Source: CAWDVH01 sp963805705 (GTDB taxonomy: Bacteria; Actinomycetota; Actinomycetes; Streptosporangiales; Streptosporangiaceae). Taken from it: a DNA stretch of 64,000 bases. Shown one piece after another: positions 9,004-17,864 of the stretch. The translations under genes were made by a program, and so were the position numbers. How positions within the stretch are numbered: the first letter of the stretch is position 1; each line of letters opens with the position of its first letter. The notes beneath the pieces were generated by a model that was not told the origin of the DNA, ran no database searches, and saw only the letters and a list, made by a program, of their open reading frames with translations. The stretch covers positions 248,001-312,000 of the forward strand of contig CAWDVH010000004.1 of NCBI GenBank assembly GCA_963805705.1, given 5' to 3'.

Positions 9004-12000
9004 TGGCCGGGATCCGCTATAGCCCGGCCCAGCTGGCGCGCCTGCTCGGCGCGGCCGAGCCCACCGCTGAGCAGGCGGCGGTGATCAGCGCGCCGCTGGC
9101 TCCGATGGCGGTGATCGCCGGGGCTGGGTCGGGCAAGAGCGAGACCATGGCGGCCAGGCTGGTGTGGCTGGTAGCGAACGACCTGGTCCGCCCCGAGCGG
9201 GTGCTCGGCCTGACCTTCACCAGGAAGGCGGCCGCGGAGCTCGCCGGACGCGTCCGTTCCCGCCTGGATGGCCTGCGCCGGGCCGGGATCGAGGTCGCGG
9301 GGACCGCCGGAACCGGCCGCGCCGGGACTGACGGGCAGCTCCCGCAGATCGCTTCCCCGCCGGCCGCGGATGACCTGCAGGGAGATCCGGTCATCGGCAC
9401 GTACCACTCCTACGCCGGCCGGCTGGTGGGCGATCATGCGCTGCGGGAGGCGCTGGAGCCCGCGCTGCGCCTGATCACCCCGGCCATCTCCTGGCAGCTG
9501 GCCGCCCGGGTGGTAGCCGCCTACGACGGGCCGATGGATGCCGTCAGCTGGACACCGAGCTCGGTCACCGCGGCCGTGCTCGACCTGGCGGGCGAGATCG
9601 CCGAGCACCTGCGTGCCGAGGAAGACGTCATCCAGGCGGGCCGGTGGCTGACCCGGCGCTATGAGGAGATCCCCGGCCGGGTGCCCGCGCTGGCGAAGAA
9701 GATCATTGACTGCCAGCGCACCCGCGAGCAGCTCCTTCCGCTGGTGGCCGCGTATACGGCCGTCAAGGCGGCCAGGGAGGTCATCGACTATGGCGACCAG
9801 ATGGCGCTCGCCGCCCGGATCGCATCCCGGCACCCGGAGGTAGGCGCCGGGGAGCGGGCCCGCTACCAGGTGGTTCTGCTCGATGAGTACCAGGACACCA
9901 GCCACGCGCAGCTGGTCCTGCTCCGGGCGCTGTTCGGCGGCGGTCACCCGGTCACCGCGGTCGGCGACCCGTGCCAGTCGATCTACGGCTGGCGCGGCGC
10001 GAGCGCCGGCAATCTCAGGCGCTTCGGCACCGACTTTCCCGCCCGGGGCGGCCGCCCCGCCCCGGTCGCCATGCTGTCCACCAGCTTCCGCAACACGGGG
10101 AAGATCCTTGATGCTGCGGCCGGCATCCAGGAGGGCCTGCGCGCGATGGCACCGGAGGTGCCGCGGCTGGTCGCCCCGCCGGACCGGGCCGGGCGCGGCC
10201 AGGTGGCCTGCGCGCTGCTGGAGACCGCCGCCGCCGAGGCGGACTGGATCGCCCGGCGGATCGCCGCGCTGATCAGCCTGCCGCCCGGCATCGCCCCCGA
10301 TGGCCGGCCCTGGGCCGACGGCCGGGCTGACCCCGTCCGGCCGCGCGACATCGCGATCCTGTGCCGCAAGCGGGCCCAGTTTCCCGCGCTGCGGGCGGCG
10401 CTCGAAGGACTCGGCATCCCGGTCGAGGTGGTCGGGCTCGGCGGCCTGCTGACCGTGCCCGAGGTGGCAGACATCGTGGCCACGCTGCGGGTCATGCACG
10501 ACCCTGCCGCGAATGACGCGGTGGCCAGGCTGCTGACCTCGCCGCGCTGGCGGATCGGCCCGCGGGATCTGATGACGCTAGGCCGCCGTTCCAGGGAGCT
10601 CGCCCGGGCCGGCGGTCAGGCCGGGAACCGGGCCGCGGCGACCGCGGCGGCGCGGCCCGGCGTTGCGGAAGGCGCCGGGCCGGGCGCGGCGGAAGCCGCG
10701 GGCCCGGACGATGTGCTGACGCGTGCGATCACCGATCTGACCAGGGAGCCGGGAAGCCTCGTCGAGGCCCTGGACGATCTCGGCCGCCCGGTGCCGTACT
10801 CGGCATCCGGTTACGAGCGGCTCAGCACGCTGGCCGCGGAACTGCGGGCGCTGCGCGGGCACGCCGCCCGCCCGCTGGCCGAGCTGGTCACCGAGGTCGA
10901 GCGGGCGCTCGGGCTGGACATCGAGGTAGCCGCCCGGCCAGGCGCTGACCCGGTGAGCTCACGGGCCGACCTGGACGCGTTTGCCGACGCGGCGGCGGCC
11001 TTCGCGGGCGACCGCGAGGAGGCGACACTCGGTGCTTTCCTCGCCTACCTGGCCGCGGCCGAGGAAGAGGAGTTCGGCCTGGAGGCCGGCCGGGTGGGCG
11101 ATACCGACTCGGTGAAGCTGGCCACCGTGCACGCGGCCAAGGGACTGCAATGGGCCGCCGTCATCGTGCCCGGCATGGCCGGCGGCAAGCAAGCGCACGT
11201 CTTCCCGGCCAAGCCCCGTGCCACCACGCGGTGGACAGAGAACCCGCGGCTCCTCCCGTTTGGGCTGCGCGGAGATGCTGCCGACCTGCCGGGATTGCCG
11301 AGCCTGGATGCAGAAGACCTGGCCGGCTTCGCTTCGGCCTGCGCCGCCAGGGATCTCGGCGAGGAGCGGCGGCTGGCGTACGTGGCCTCGACCCGGGCGG
11401 TGTACTGGCTGGCCTGCACGGGCTACTGGTGGGGGGATGGCACGTCACGGCTCGGGCCGTGTGACTTCCTGGAGGAGATCCGGGCCGTATGCGAGGCCGG
11501 CGCCGGGACCGTTGCCGCATGGGCCGCCGAGCCCGAGCCAGATGCCGGCAACCCGTCACTGGCCGAGCCCGCGACGGCGCCCTGGCCGGTGGCCGCGAGC
11601 CTGGCCGGCCAGCGCTACCAGGCCGTCCGCGAGGCGGGAGACCTTGTGCTTCAGGCCATGTCCGCGGCTGAGCGCGCCGGTGGTCCCGCGGCCCCGCCGT
11701 CCGGGACCGAGCCGTCGCTGATGGCCGGCTGGGCCGCCGACGCCGACCTGCTGCTCGCCGAGCGCGCGCAGCGGCGGGGCGACGGCACCGTTCAGGTTGG
11801 ACTGCCCCGCAGGATCCCGGTGTCATCGCTGGTGACCATGGCCTCCGATCCTGCCCAGCTGGCTCAGCAAGTCCGGCGGCCGATGCCGCGCCCGCCCGCG
11901 CCCCGCGCGCAGCGCGGGACAGCCTTCCATGAATGGCTGGAGGAGCGCTTCGGCCAGCAGCGCCTGATCGACCCCGATGACCTGCTGGGTGCCGCCGATG

Positions 12001-12413
12001 ACGCCTGGCCAGCGGACGCCGACCCCGACCTCGCGGAGCTCAAGTCGCGGTTCGATGCCGGCGCATGGGCGGACCGGTGGCCGTCCGAGATCGAGGTGCC
12101 ATTCGAGACGCTGATCGGGAGCCAGCTGGTGCGCGGCCGGATTGACGCGGTATTCGCCGACTCACCGGACGGCGGGTTCGACGTCGTGGACTGGAAGACC
12201 GGCCAGCGTCCCGGATCACCGGATCAGGAGCGCGCTGTCGCGGTCCAGCTGGCTGCCTACCGGCTCGCCTGGGCCGCCCTGGCCGCTGTCCCGATCACCG
12301 AGGTCCGGGCCGCCTTCTACTACGTGCGCGACGACGCGACCGTCCGTCCGGCCGATCTCCTCGATGAGGCCGCGCTGGCCGCGCTGATCGACGGCATCCC
12401 GCTCGCACGGTGA
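9003..12413 (+). CDS. adnB: ATP-dependent helicase-nuclease subunit AdnB
   Basis: The roughly 1136-residue protein is the partner of AdnA. The motor motifs are Walker A GAGSGKS (about 40-46), motif II VLLDEYQDTSHAQ, motif III GDPCQSIYGWRGAS, motif V VHAAKGLQWAA and motif VI RRLAYVASTRA. The C-terminal RecB-like nuclease has GTAFHEWLE, RGRIDAVFAD and VVDWKTG. The cysteine cluster seen in AdnA is absent, as expected for this subunit. An Ala/Gly-rich linker at about 10610-10700 looks like a species-specific expansion. The start overlaps the AdnA stop (TGATG); the GTG at 9000 would also fit. The two proteins should form one heterodimer that unwinds and trims DNA ends before RecA loading. Confidence 0.92.
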   Translation: MAGIRYSPAQLARLLGAAEPTAEQAAVISAPLAPMAVIAGAGSGKSETMAARLVWLVANDLVRPERVLGLTFTRKAAAELAGRVRSRLDGLRRAGIEVAGTAGTGRAGTDGQLPQIASPPAADDLQGDPVIGTYHSYAGRLVGDHALREALEPALRLITPAISWQLAARVVAAYDGPMDAVSWTPSSVTAAVLDLAGEIAEHLRAEEDVIQAGRWLTRRYEEIPGRVPALAKKIIDCQRTREQLLPLVAAYTAVKAAREVIDYGDQMALAARIASRHPEVGAGERARYQVVLLDEYQDTSHAQLVLLRALFGGGHPVTAVGDPCQSIYGWRGASAGNLRRFGTDFPARGGRPAPVAMLSTSFRNTGKILDAAAGIQEGLRAMAPEVPRLVAPPDRAGRGQVACALLETAAAEADWIARRIAALISLPPGIAPDGRPWADGRADPVRPRDIAILCRKRAQFPALRAALEGLGIPVEVVGLGGLLTVPEVADIVATLRVMHDPAANDAVARLLTSPRWRIGPRDLMTLGRRSRELARAGGQAGNRAAATAAARPGVAEGAGPGAAEAAGPDDVLTRAITDLTREPGSLVEALDDLGRPVPYSASGYERLSTLAAELRALRGHAARPLAELVTEVERALGLDIEVAARPGADPVSSRADLDAFADAAAAFAGDREEATLGAFLAYLAAAEEEEFGLEAGRVGDTDSVKLATVHAAKGLQWAAVIVPGMAGGKQAHVFPAKPRATTRWTENPRLLPFGLRGDAADLPGLPSLDAEDLAGFASACAARDLGEERRLAYVASTRAVYWLACTGYWWGDGTSRLGPCDFLEEIRAVCEAGAGTVAAWAAEPEPDAGNPSLAEPATAPWPVAASLAGQRYQAVREAGDLVLQAMSAAERAGGPAAPPSGTEPSLMAGWAADADLLLAERAQRRGDGTVQVGLPRRIPVSSLVTMASDPAQLAQQVRRPMPRPPAPRAQRGTAFHEWLEERFGQQRLIDPDDLLGAADDAWPADADPDLAELKSRFDAGAWADRWPSEIEVPFETLIGSQLVRGRIDAVFADSPDGGFDVVDWKTGQRPGSPDQERAVAVQLAAYRLAWAALAAVPITEVRAAFYYVRDDATVRPADLLDEAALAALIDGIPLAR

Positions 12414-12608
12414 TACGGCCGCCGGCCGGGCAGCGGGCTCGCCCCCAGGCCGCTGCTGGCTGGCCGCCGAGTCAGCGGCCAGGCTCCGTCGTCGCCTGAA
12501 GGGGCTCAGTCGCCGCCTGAGGGACGGCGGTGGCGTCGTGGATAGGCTCGGGTGATCCGCTCTGGGTAAGCCCGCAGATCATGTCCACTGACTTTCGGGA
12601 GGCACGCC

Positions 12609-13856
12609 ATGCCCGATCTATCGTTGCTGCCCCCGTCAGCGGTTATCGACGGCGAAGACCTGCGGATCGGGGGGTGCCTGCTCCGGGAGCTGGCTGCTGA
12701 GTTCGGGACGCCGGCCTACGTGATCGACGAGCAGGCGCTGCGCTCCCGGGCGCGGGAGTATCTGCGTGCCTTCGCCAGCCGGCATGCCAAGAGCGGTATC
12801 TGCTTCGCGGCGAAGGCCTATCCGTCCGCGTCGGTCATCAGGGCCCTCGCCCAGGAGGGCCTGGGCTGCGACGTCGTCGGCGGCGGCGAGCTGCGCATCG
12901 CCCTGGCCGCGGGCGTCGATCCGGCGAAGATCGTCATGCACGGCAACGCCAAGAGCGATGACGACATCCAGGCCGCCCTCGACGCGCGCATCGGCTACAT
13001 CGTCGTCGACGGATTCGATGACATCGACCGGATCGAGAAACTGGCCGGCGGCCCGACCCCCGTGCTGCTGCGCGTGAGTCCCGGAATCGACTCGGCCACG
13101 CATGCGGCCCTGGCCACCGGCGGCGCCACCTCCAAGTTCGGCGTGCCGGTCGAGCAGGTGCCGGAGGCAATCGCCAGGATGCGGGCCGCGGCGACGATTG
13201 ACCTGCAGGGACTGCACGCGCACATTGGCTCGCAGATCCTGAATGTGGACCAGTTCGAGGCCGAGGTCGCGGCGCTGGCCAGCCTGGAGCGGTTCGGCGT
13301 CTATGACTTCGGCGGGGGACTGGGGGTTCGCTATGTGCCGCAGGACGTCGCGCCGGGCATTGATCAGTACGCGGAGCGGGTGGTCGCGGCCGCGCACCGC
13401 CACCTGGGCCGCGACATCGAGATCCTGATGGAGCCCGGCCGGTCGCTCGTCGCGCCCATCGGCCTGACGCTCTACCGGGTGGTCACGGTGAAGCGGACCG
13501 GCCGGGTGCATGTCGCGGTCGATGGCGGGATGGGCGACAACCTCGAGCCGTCGCTGTACGGCCAGCGATTCACTCCCGTCGTGGTGGGCCGATGGGACGC
13601 TGCGGGCGAGCTCGCTGACCTGGTCGGCCGGCACTGCGAATCCGGTGACGTCATCACGCCCGACGTCATGCTGGCCAGCCCGCAGATCGGGGATCTGGTC
13701 GTGGTGCCCGTCACCGGCGCGTACTGCTTCACCATGGGCAACAACTACAACGCCGCCCTGCGGCCGCCCGTCATCTTCTGTGACCGCGGAGTGGCCAGGC
13801 TCGCCGTCCGCCGCGAGACCCACGCCGACCTGATCGCGCGCGAAGTGGGACCCTGA
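12609..13856 (+). CDS. lysA: Diaminopimelate decarboxylase-type PLP enzyme
   Basis: The 415-residue protein has the alanine racemase-fold group IV decarboxylase pattern. The PLP lysine is K69 in FAAKAYPS. HAHIGSQI, the phosphate-binding GGGLGVRY, EPGRS, CESGD and the C-terminal GAYCFTMGNNYNA with its active-site tyrosine are all present. LysA converts meso-diaminopimelate to lysine. The closest alternatives are other members of the same fold that act on related diamino acids. RBS-like GGGAGGCACGCC precedes the ATG. The 195 bp upstream hold no gene, only short imperfect repeats of CGCCTGA/GGCTC type. It is apparently monocistronic. Confidence 0.88.
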   Translation: MPDLSLLPPSAVIDGEDLRIGGCLLRELAAEFGTPAYVIDEQALRSRAREYLRAFASRHAKSGICFAAKAYPSASVIRALAQEGLGCDVVGGGELRIALAAGVDPAKIVMHGNAKSDDDIQAALDARIGYIVVDGFDDIDRIEKLAGGPTPVLLRVSPGIDSATHAALATGGATSKFGVPVEQVPEAIARMRAAATIDLQGLHAHIGSQILNVDQFEAEVAALASLERFGVYDFGGGLGVRYVPQDVAPGIDQYAERVVAAAHRHLGRDIEILMEPGRSLVAPIGLTLYRVVTVKRTGRVHVAVDGGMGDNLEPSLYGQRFTPVVVGRWDAAGELADLVGRHCESGDVITPDVMLASPQIGDLVVVPVTGAYCFTMGNNYNAALRPPVIFCDRGVARLAVRRETHADLIAREVGP

Positions 13857-14028
13857 GCATGCGGGGACCCCGATGCCTGACCCGGCGGCCGGCTCACGTT
13901 GCCGTGGTGTTACTGTTTCCCACCTCTGCGGCAGGTAATATTTTCGCCAAGTTCGCGCGTCTCACTGAGACAGACTCGCGGCGAGCGGCCCGCGGCCACC
14001 CAGCACATTCTCCTGTAAGGGCGACACA

Positions 14029-14604
14029 TTGAGCGAGCAAGGATACGGACAGAGCCAGCCGGACGATATGGGCCGCGCGGCTTACGGGCCGCCCGGGCAG
14101 CCGCAGTACGGCCCCGGACCGGGGCAGGGAGCGAGTTATCCCAGCCAGGGCGGTACGGGCTATCAGGGGCAGAGCGGGGCGGGTTATCCGGGCCAGGCCG
14201 GAGCGGATTATCAGCGGCAGGGCGCTGCGGGCTATCAGGGACAGACCACGAGCTACCCGGCCCAAGGCGGATCTCCCCGGCCATCGTCGTCGCAGCTCTC
14301 GGACTCGAAAGGCTTCCTGGCCTCACTATTCGACTTCGGGTTTACGTCATTCGTCACGCCCAAGATCGTCAAAGTCCTCTACGTGCTTATCATGATCGTG
14401 CTGGGACTGGGCGCGCTTGTAGTTCTCTTCAGTTTTTTCAGCATTAACCTGATAGCGGGCATCTTCGGCCTGCTCATCGTGGCTCCCCTGTACTTCGTAG
14501 TCTCGCTGGCGTTTTACCGCATAATCATGGAGCTTTTCGTAGTCGTCTTCCGGATTTCTGATGATCTACGAGCCATTCGGGAGCGCGGCGGCGGCCTCCA
14601 GTAG
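14029..14604 (+). CDS. DUF4282 membrane protein with a Gly/Tyr/Gln-rich N-terminal domain
   Basis: The 191-residue protein has two parts. Residues 1-90 are a low-complexity, prion-like region rich in G, Y, Q and S, with repeats such as GYQGQ and GYPGQ. Residues 96-190 form a DUF4282 domain with two hydrophobic segments (about 112-135 and 140-165) and a charged C-terminus (RISDDLRAIRERG). The function of DUF4282 is unknown. The start is TTG at 14029, supported by a TAAGGG-type RBS 8 bases upstream. A TAATAT at 13936-13941 could be the -10. The AT-richer codons in the membrane part differ somewhat from the neighbours. Confidence 0.75.
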   Translation: MSEQGYGQSQPDDMGRAAYGPPGQPQYGPGPGQGASYPSQGGTGYQGQSGAGYPGQAGADYQRQGAAGYQGQTTSYPAQGGSPRPSSSQLSDSKGFLASLFDFGFTSFVTPKIVKVLYVLIMIVLGLGALVVLFSFFSINLIAGIFGLLIVAPLYFVVSLAFYRIIMELFVVVFRISDDLRAIRERGGGLQ

Positions 14605-14618
14605 CCGAGCACCTGCGG

Positions 14619-14677
14619 CGGCCCGTCCACGTGGACGAGGCCGCACACCACTACGGCCCGTCCACGTGCCACGGGCC
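14619..14677. repeat. Repeated CGGCCCGTCCACGTG units with a hairpin between convergent genes
   Basis: A 15-bp unit occurs at 14619-14633 and 14654-14668, with degenerate copies up to about 14715. The second unit forms a stem with the following ACGGGCC (arms 14655-14661 and 14671-14677, 9-nt loop). It lies between the convergent DUF4282 and thiamine-binding genes and could terminate both; termination is inferred. Confidence 0.5.
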
Positions 14678-14730
14678 GTACACCACAGCGGCCCGTACAC
14701 CCACGGCGGGCCGCCTGATGAGATTTCGGG

Positions 14731-15039
14731 CTACGTGTCGGCGCCGGCGCCATCCAGACGGCGCTCCAGGGCCTCGATCTTGGAATCGATCGCGCCGGTG
14801 ACGCCGGGACGGACATCGGCCTTGAGCGTCAGGCTGACTCGCGGCGCATTGGCCGCAACGGCCTCAACCGCGCGCTTTACCACGTCCATGACCTCGTCCC
14901 AGTCGCCTTCGATCGTGGTGAACATGGCGTCCGTCCGGTTCGGCAAGCCGCTGTCACGGACCACCCGGACCGCGTCAGCGACGTACTCCGCCACGGCTTC
15001 GCCAACTCCCAGCGGCGTCACCGAGAAGGCGACAAGCAT
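14731..15039 (-). CDS. Thiamine-binding (MTH1187/YkoF-type) small protein
   Basis: The 102-residue protein begins MLVAFSVTPLGVGEAV and contains SGLPNRTDAMFTTIEGDWDEVM, the pattern of the MTH1187 family (former DUF77). This ferredoxin-like fold assembles as tetramers and binds thiamine-like ligands in characterised members. The start at 15039 has a strong AGGAGG RBS; the frame upstream of it lacks family similarity. It stands alone, convergent with the DUF4282 gene and divergent from the GNAT gene. Its cellular role is unclear. Confidence 0.8.
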   Translation of the reverse strand: MLVAFSVTPLGVGEAVAEYVADAVRVVRDSGLPNRTDAMFTTIEGDWDEVMDVVKRAVEAVAANAPRVSLTLKADVRPGVTGAIDSKIEALERRLDGAGADT

Positions 15040-15199
15040 CCTGATCCCTCCTGGATAGATAGTGCGATCGACCTGCAATCGGTCCAGTCGGTCCACGTGG
15101 TGCTCTGCGGCGCGGTCGTGAAAGCGAAACGCATGATCAGGCTCCCTCAGGGCACGGTGGGCTTCCGGCGGCCTCCTCCCAGGAGGTTACGCTGCCAGG

Positions 15200-15802
15200 A
15201 TGGAGCGTCGATTCGACAGCATCCGCACCCCTCGTCTGGTGATGCGGCGCTGGCGCGAAGAGGATATGGGCCCATACGCCGCGATGAACGCCGACCCGAT
15301 CGTGATGCGCTATTTCCCGGCCACCCTCGACCGGGCCGCCAGTGACGGCAGCGTCCGTCGCATCGAGGAGCTCTTTGACAGCCAGGGCTTCGGGCTGTGG
15401 GCGCTGGAGGTAGCCGACACCGGGCAGTTCATCGGCTTCACGGGCCTGAACCCGATGCCCGCAGGCGTGCCTGGCGCGGGCGGCATGGAGGTGGGCTGGC
15501 GGCTGGCCCAGCACGCCTGGCATCGCGGCTACGCCACCGAGGCCGCCGCCGCCGCCGTCGATGTGGGCTTCAGCGAGATCGGCCTGGACGAGATCTGGTC
15601 CATGACGGCCGTCCTCAATGAACCGTCGCAGGCCGTCATGCGGCGACTGGGAATGACGCCGTTCGCGCACTTTGATCATCCGAGGGTCCCGGTCGGCCAT
15701 CCGGTGCGCCCGCACATCGTCTACCGGCTCCAGCGGCCTGGCGTCAGCCAGGCCGCGGCAGAATCCGCAGTCGGCTTCTCCCGTGCGCCCGGCAATGGCT
15801 GA
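15200..15802 (+). CDS. GNAT acetyltransferase, RimJ/RimL type
   Basis: The 200-residue protein begins with the RimL-like pattern IRTPRLVMRRWREEDMGPYAAM. It continues with IGFTGLNPM, the GWRLAQHAWHRGYATEAA acetyl-CoA loop and the NEPSQAVMRRLGM helix. These enzymes transfer an acetyl group from acetyl-CoA to protein N-termini or small amines. The substrate cannot be read from the sequence. The stop overlaps the nudC start by 8 bp, so the two genes are probably cotranscribed. Confidence 0.85.
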   Translation: MERRFDSIRTPRLVMRRWREEDMGPYAAMNADPIVMRYFPATLDRAASDGSVRRIEELFDSQGFGLWALEVADTGQFIGFTGLNPMPAGVPGAGGMEVGWRLAQHAWHRGYATEAAAAAVDVGFSEIGLDEIWSMTAVLNEPSQAVMRRLGMTPFAHFDHPRVPVGHPVRPHIVYRLQRPGVSQAAAESAVGFSRAPGNG

Positions 15803-16796
15803 CCGTCCCGGCGATCGGCGCCCGGCTGACGGCGTCGCGGTGAGCGCGGGACCGGGCCTCCCGGCGGATGTTCCCGGCATCCGGCTGATCTCCGATGAGC
15901 TGAGCGGCCTGGCGCTGTCGCGCAGCGCGGTGGACCGGGCGGCCGTCCATCGCAATGATGACGACTGGCTGCAGGCAGCGTGGGCCGATCCCGGCACCAG
16001 AGTGCTCGTGGTGAAGGACGGGCAGGCACTGGTGCGTTCTGGGCCGGAGGGCACGGAGCTCGTCTTTGTCTCGCCCGCGCAGGCTCCCGAGGGAGTCAGG
16101 TTCCTGCTCGGAGTCGATCCGGACGAGATCGTGTACTTCGGGGTGGCCGGGCCGCTTCCTGCCGGGCCAGCGGGAGCGGAGCCGTCGAGTCTGCGCGTGG
16201 CGGGGCCGCTGCTGTCCGATCGTGATGCCGGGCTGATGACCCATGCCGTGGCGCTGGCCAACTGGCACGCGGTGCACGCGTACTGCCCCCGGTGCGGCCA
16301 CGCCACCGAGCCGATATCGTCCGGGCACGCCCGGCGGTGCGTGTTCGACGGGAGCGACCATTTTCCCCGGCTGGATCCGGCCGTCATCATGCTGGTGACC
16401 GATCCCGACGACCGGTGCCTGCTGGCCAGGAACGCGCAGTGGCCGCAGCGCCGGGTGTCCATCCTGGCCGGGTTCGTCGAGCCCGGCGAGTCCGCCGAGC
16501 AGGCGGTCGCACGCGAGGTTCTCGAAGAGGTCGCGATCTCCGTCGGTGATATTCGCTACGTCGGCAGCCAGCCCTGGCCGATGCCACACAGCCTGATGCT
16601 CGGCTTCCGCGCCCGGGCCGTCGGCGGCGAGCAGATCAGGGTCGATGCCGACGAGATCGCCGAGGCCCACTGGTTCAGCCGGGATGAGCTGCAGGCCAGC
16701 ATCACCAGCGGCGAGATCCTGCTGCCGCCGCCGGTGTCCATCGCCCACCGCATCATCGTGTCCTGGTACGGCACCGAGCTGACCGGAGCCTGGTGA
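15795..16796 (+). CDS. nudC: NAD(+)/NADH pyrophosphatase NudC
   Basis: The 333-residue protein has a central zinc-ribbon region (YCPRCGHATEP ... RRC ... HFPRLDPAVIML). It is followed by a Nudix box, GFVEPGESAEQAVAREVLEEV, written here in two overlapping parts: GFVEPGESAEQ and AREVLEEVAI. The NudC signature SQPWPMPHSLMLGF comes next. NudC hydrolyses NAD(H) to NMN(H) and AMP and can remove NAD caps from RNA. The ATG at 15795 was chosen because the frame upstream lies inside the GNAT gene and has no NudC character. A perfect hairpin follows the gene. Confidence 0.93.
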   Translation: MADRPGDRRPADGVAVSAGPGLPADVPGIRLISDELSGLALSRSAVDRAAVHRNDDDWLQAAWADPGTRVLVVKDGQALVRSGPEGTELVFVSPAQAPEGVRFLLGVDPDEIVYFGVAGPLPAGPAGAEPSSLRVAGPLLSDRDAGLMTHAVALANWHAVHAYCPRCGHATEPISSGHARRCVFDGSDHFPRLDPAVIMLVTDPDDRCLLARNAQWPQRRVSILAGFVEPGESAEQAVAREVLEEVAISVGDIRYVGSQPWPMPHSLMLGFRARAVGGEQIRVDADEIAEAHWFSRDELQASITSGEILLPPPVSIAHRIIVSWYGTELTGAW

Positions 16797-16857
16797 GCGT
16801 AGCGAACTGGTGAGGCAGAGCGGGCTGGTGAGGCAGAACGGAGCCTGCCTGAGATTT

Positions 16858-16900
16858 AAGGGGGCGATTTTCAGTCGATACGACTGAAAATCGCCCCCTT
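16858..16900. terminator. Perfect 20-bp stem, 3-nt loop hairpin
   Basis: Arms 16858-16877 and 16881-16900 are exactly complementary around the loop ATA. The stem combines a GGGGG/CCCCC base with an AT-rich middle (GATTTTC/GAAAATC) and is followed by TTTAA. It sits about 60 bp after nudC and before the convergent kstR, as expected for a bidirectional intrinsic terminator. Confidence 0.8.
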
Positions 16901-16953
16901 TAACCTGATCATGATGATCGGCAGCGGCATGGGCCGGGGCCTTGGCCGATGGT

Positions 16954-17016
16954 CCGCCTGGCGGCGGTCCCGCCTGGCGGCGGTGCCACGCAGGCCGATG
17001 CTTCGCCTGGCGGCGG
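16954..17016. repeat. Three copies of a CCGCCTGGCGGCGGT unit
   Basis: Near-identical 15-bp units lie at 16954-16968, 16970-16984 and about 17002-17016, ending just before the kstR stop codon. The unit contains the palindrome CGCC TGGCG. Function is unknown; it may be slippage-derived. Confidence 0.55.
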
Positions 17017-17017
17017 G

Positions 17018-17641
17018 TCAGCGCAGTAGCAGGCGGGCGGCGAGCTCGAGGTGGTTGCTCACGTCGTTGGCGGACGCGCGCCTGGTTACCCAGGCGACCA
17101 GGTTCGAGAGCCAGACATCACCGATCACGCGGGCGATGGCCACGTCGTCGGCGGACGGGTCGCCCTCGTGCATGGCCTTGGTGAGCATGCGCTCCATCAG
17201 CCGGGCGACGGTGTTGACCTCGGCCGCTGCGCTCGGATCCGCGAACATGAACGCCCGCGTCATCGCCTCGGTGAGCATCGGCTCACGCTGCATGGCCCTG
17301 GTGATCCGGCCCAGCACGTACAGCATCCGGTCGTAGGGCGTCGCGCCGGGGATGGGCGTGCGGTCGAGCTTTTCCTGGGTCCGCTCGAATTCCCTGGCCA
17401 GCCCGGACACGAGCAGGTGGATCTTGGACGGGAAGTACCGGTACAGGGTGCCAAGTGCCACGTCGGCGCGCTCGGCCACGGTCCGCATCTGCACCGCGTC
17501 GTAGCCGCCCTTGGACGCCAGCGCCAGCGTGGCATCAAGGATCCGCTTACGACGGTCGCGCTGGGCCGCCGAGCCGAGCTCGGCGTCGGTAGGCGCGCTC
17601 GACGCGACGGTGCCGGTGATACGTGTTCTCGGCGCTGCCAT
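17018..17641 (-). CDS. kstR: TetR-family repressor KstR (cholesterol catabolism)
   Basis: The 207-residue protein has an N-terminal TetR helix-turn-helix (RKRILDATLALASKGGYDAV, then ADVALGTLYRYFPSK). Its ligand domain closely follows mycobacterial KstR from memory, for example AMQREPMLTEAMTRAFMFAD, VIGDVWLSNLVAWVTRRAS and NHLELAARLL. KstR represses sterol catabolic genes and is released by 3-oxo-steroid CoA thioesters. It is divergent from fadE34, as in M. tuberculosis (Rv3574/Rv3573c), and a KstR box lies between the two genes. Two more candidate boxes in this window control kstD and ksh/hsa. RBS GAGAGG precedes the ATG at 17641. Confidence 0.93.
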   Translation of the reverse strand: MAAPRTRITGTVASSAPTDAELGSAAQRDRRKRILDATLALASKGGYDAVQMRTVAERADVALGTLYRYFPSKIHLLVSGLAREFERTQEKLDRTPIPGATPYDRMLYVLGRITRAMQREPMLTEAMTRAFMFADPSAAAEVNTVARLMERMLTKAMHEGDPSADDVAIARVIGDVWLSNLVAWVTRRASANDVSNHLELAARLLLR

Positions 17642-17795
17642 CAGTGCCTCTCGTGATATCGGCTAGCACGCGGACCATTTCGCCATCCTCGGCCGGCCGT
17701 TCACGCGGGCCAGGGCGATGCAGCGGTCCATTCCCCAGGCCAGCCTATCAATGGCGGGGCCTCGGAGGCGGGCCTGCGCTCTGGTCGCCGGCAGG

Positions 17796-17809
17796 TAAAA
17801 CGTGTTCTA
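17796..17809. promoter_or_regulatory. KstR operator between kstR and fadE34
   Basis: TAAAACGTGTTCTA fits the known KstR consensus TnnAACnnGTTnnA and is nearly palindromic. It lies 56 bp upstream of the fadE34 start and 155 bp from kstR, so it probably controls the side-chain operon and perhaps kstR itself. Confidence 0.85.
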
Positions 17810-17864
17810 ATTTTGCGTGCCGCTAGCCGGCGTCCCGGCCTGCCGGCCTGACGAGGAGGACAGG

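Noticed and set aside
12414..12608. Riboswitch upstream of lysA (lysine type)
   Set aside because: No conserved lysine riboswitch blocks; only short imperfect repeats are visible.
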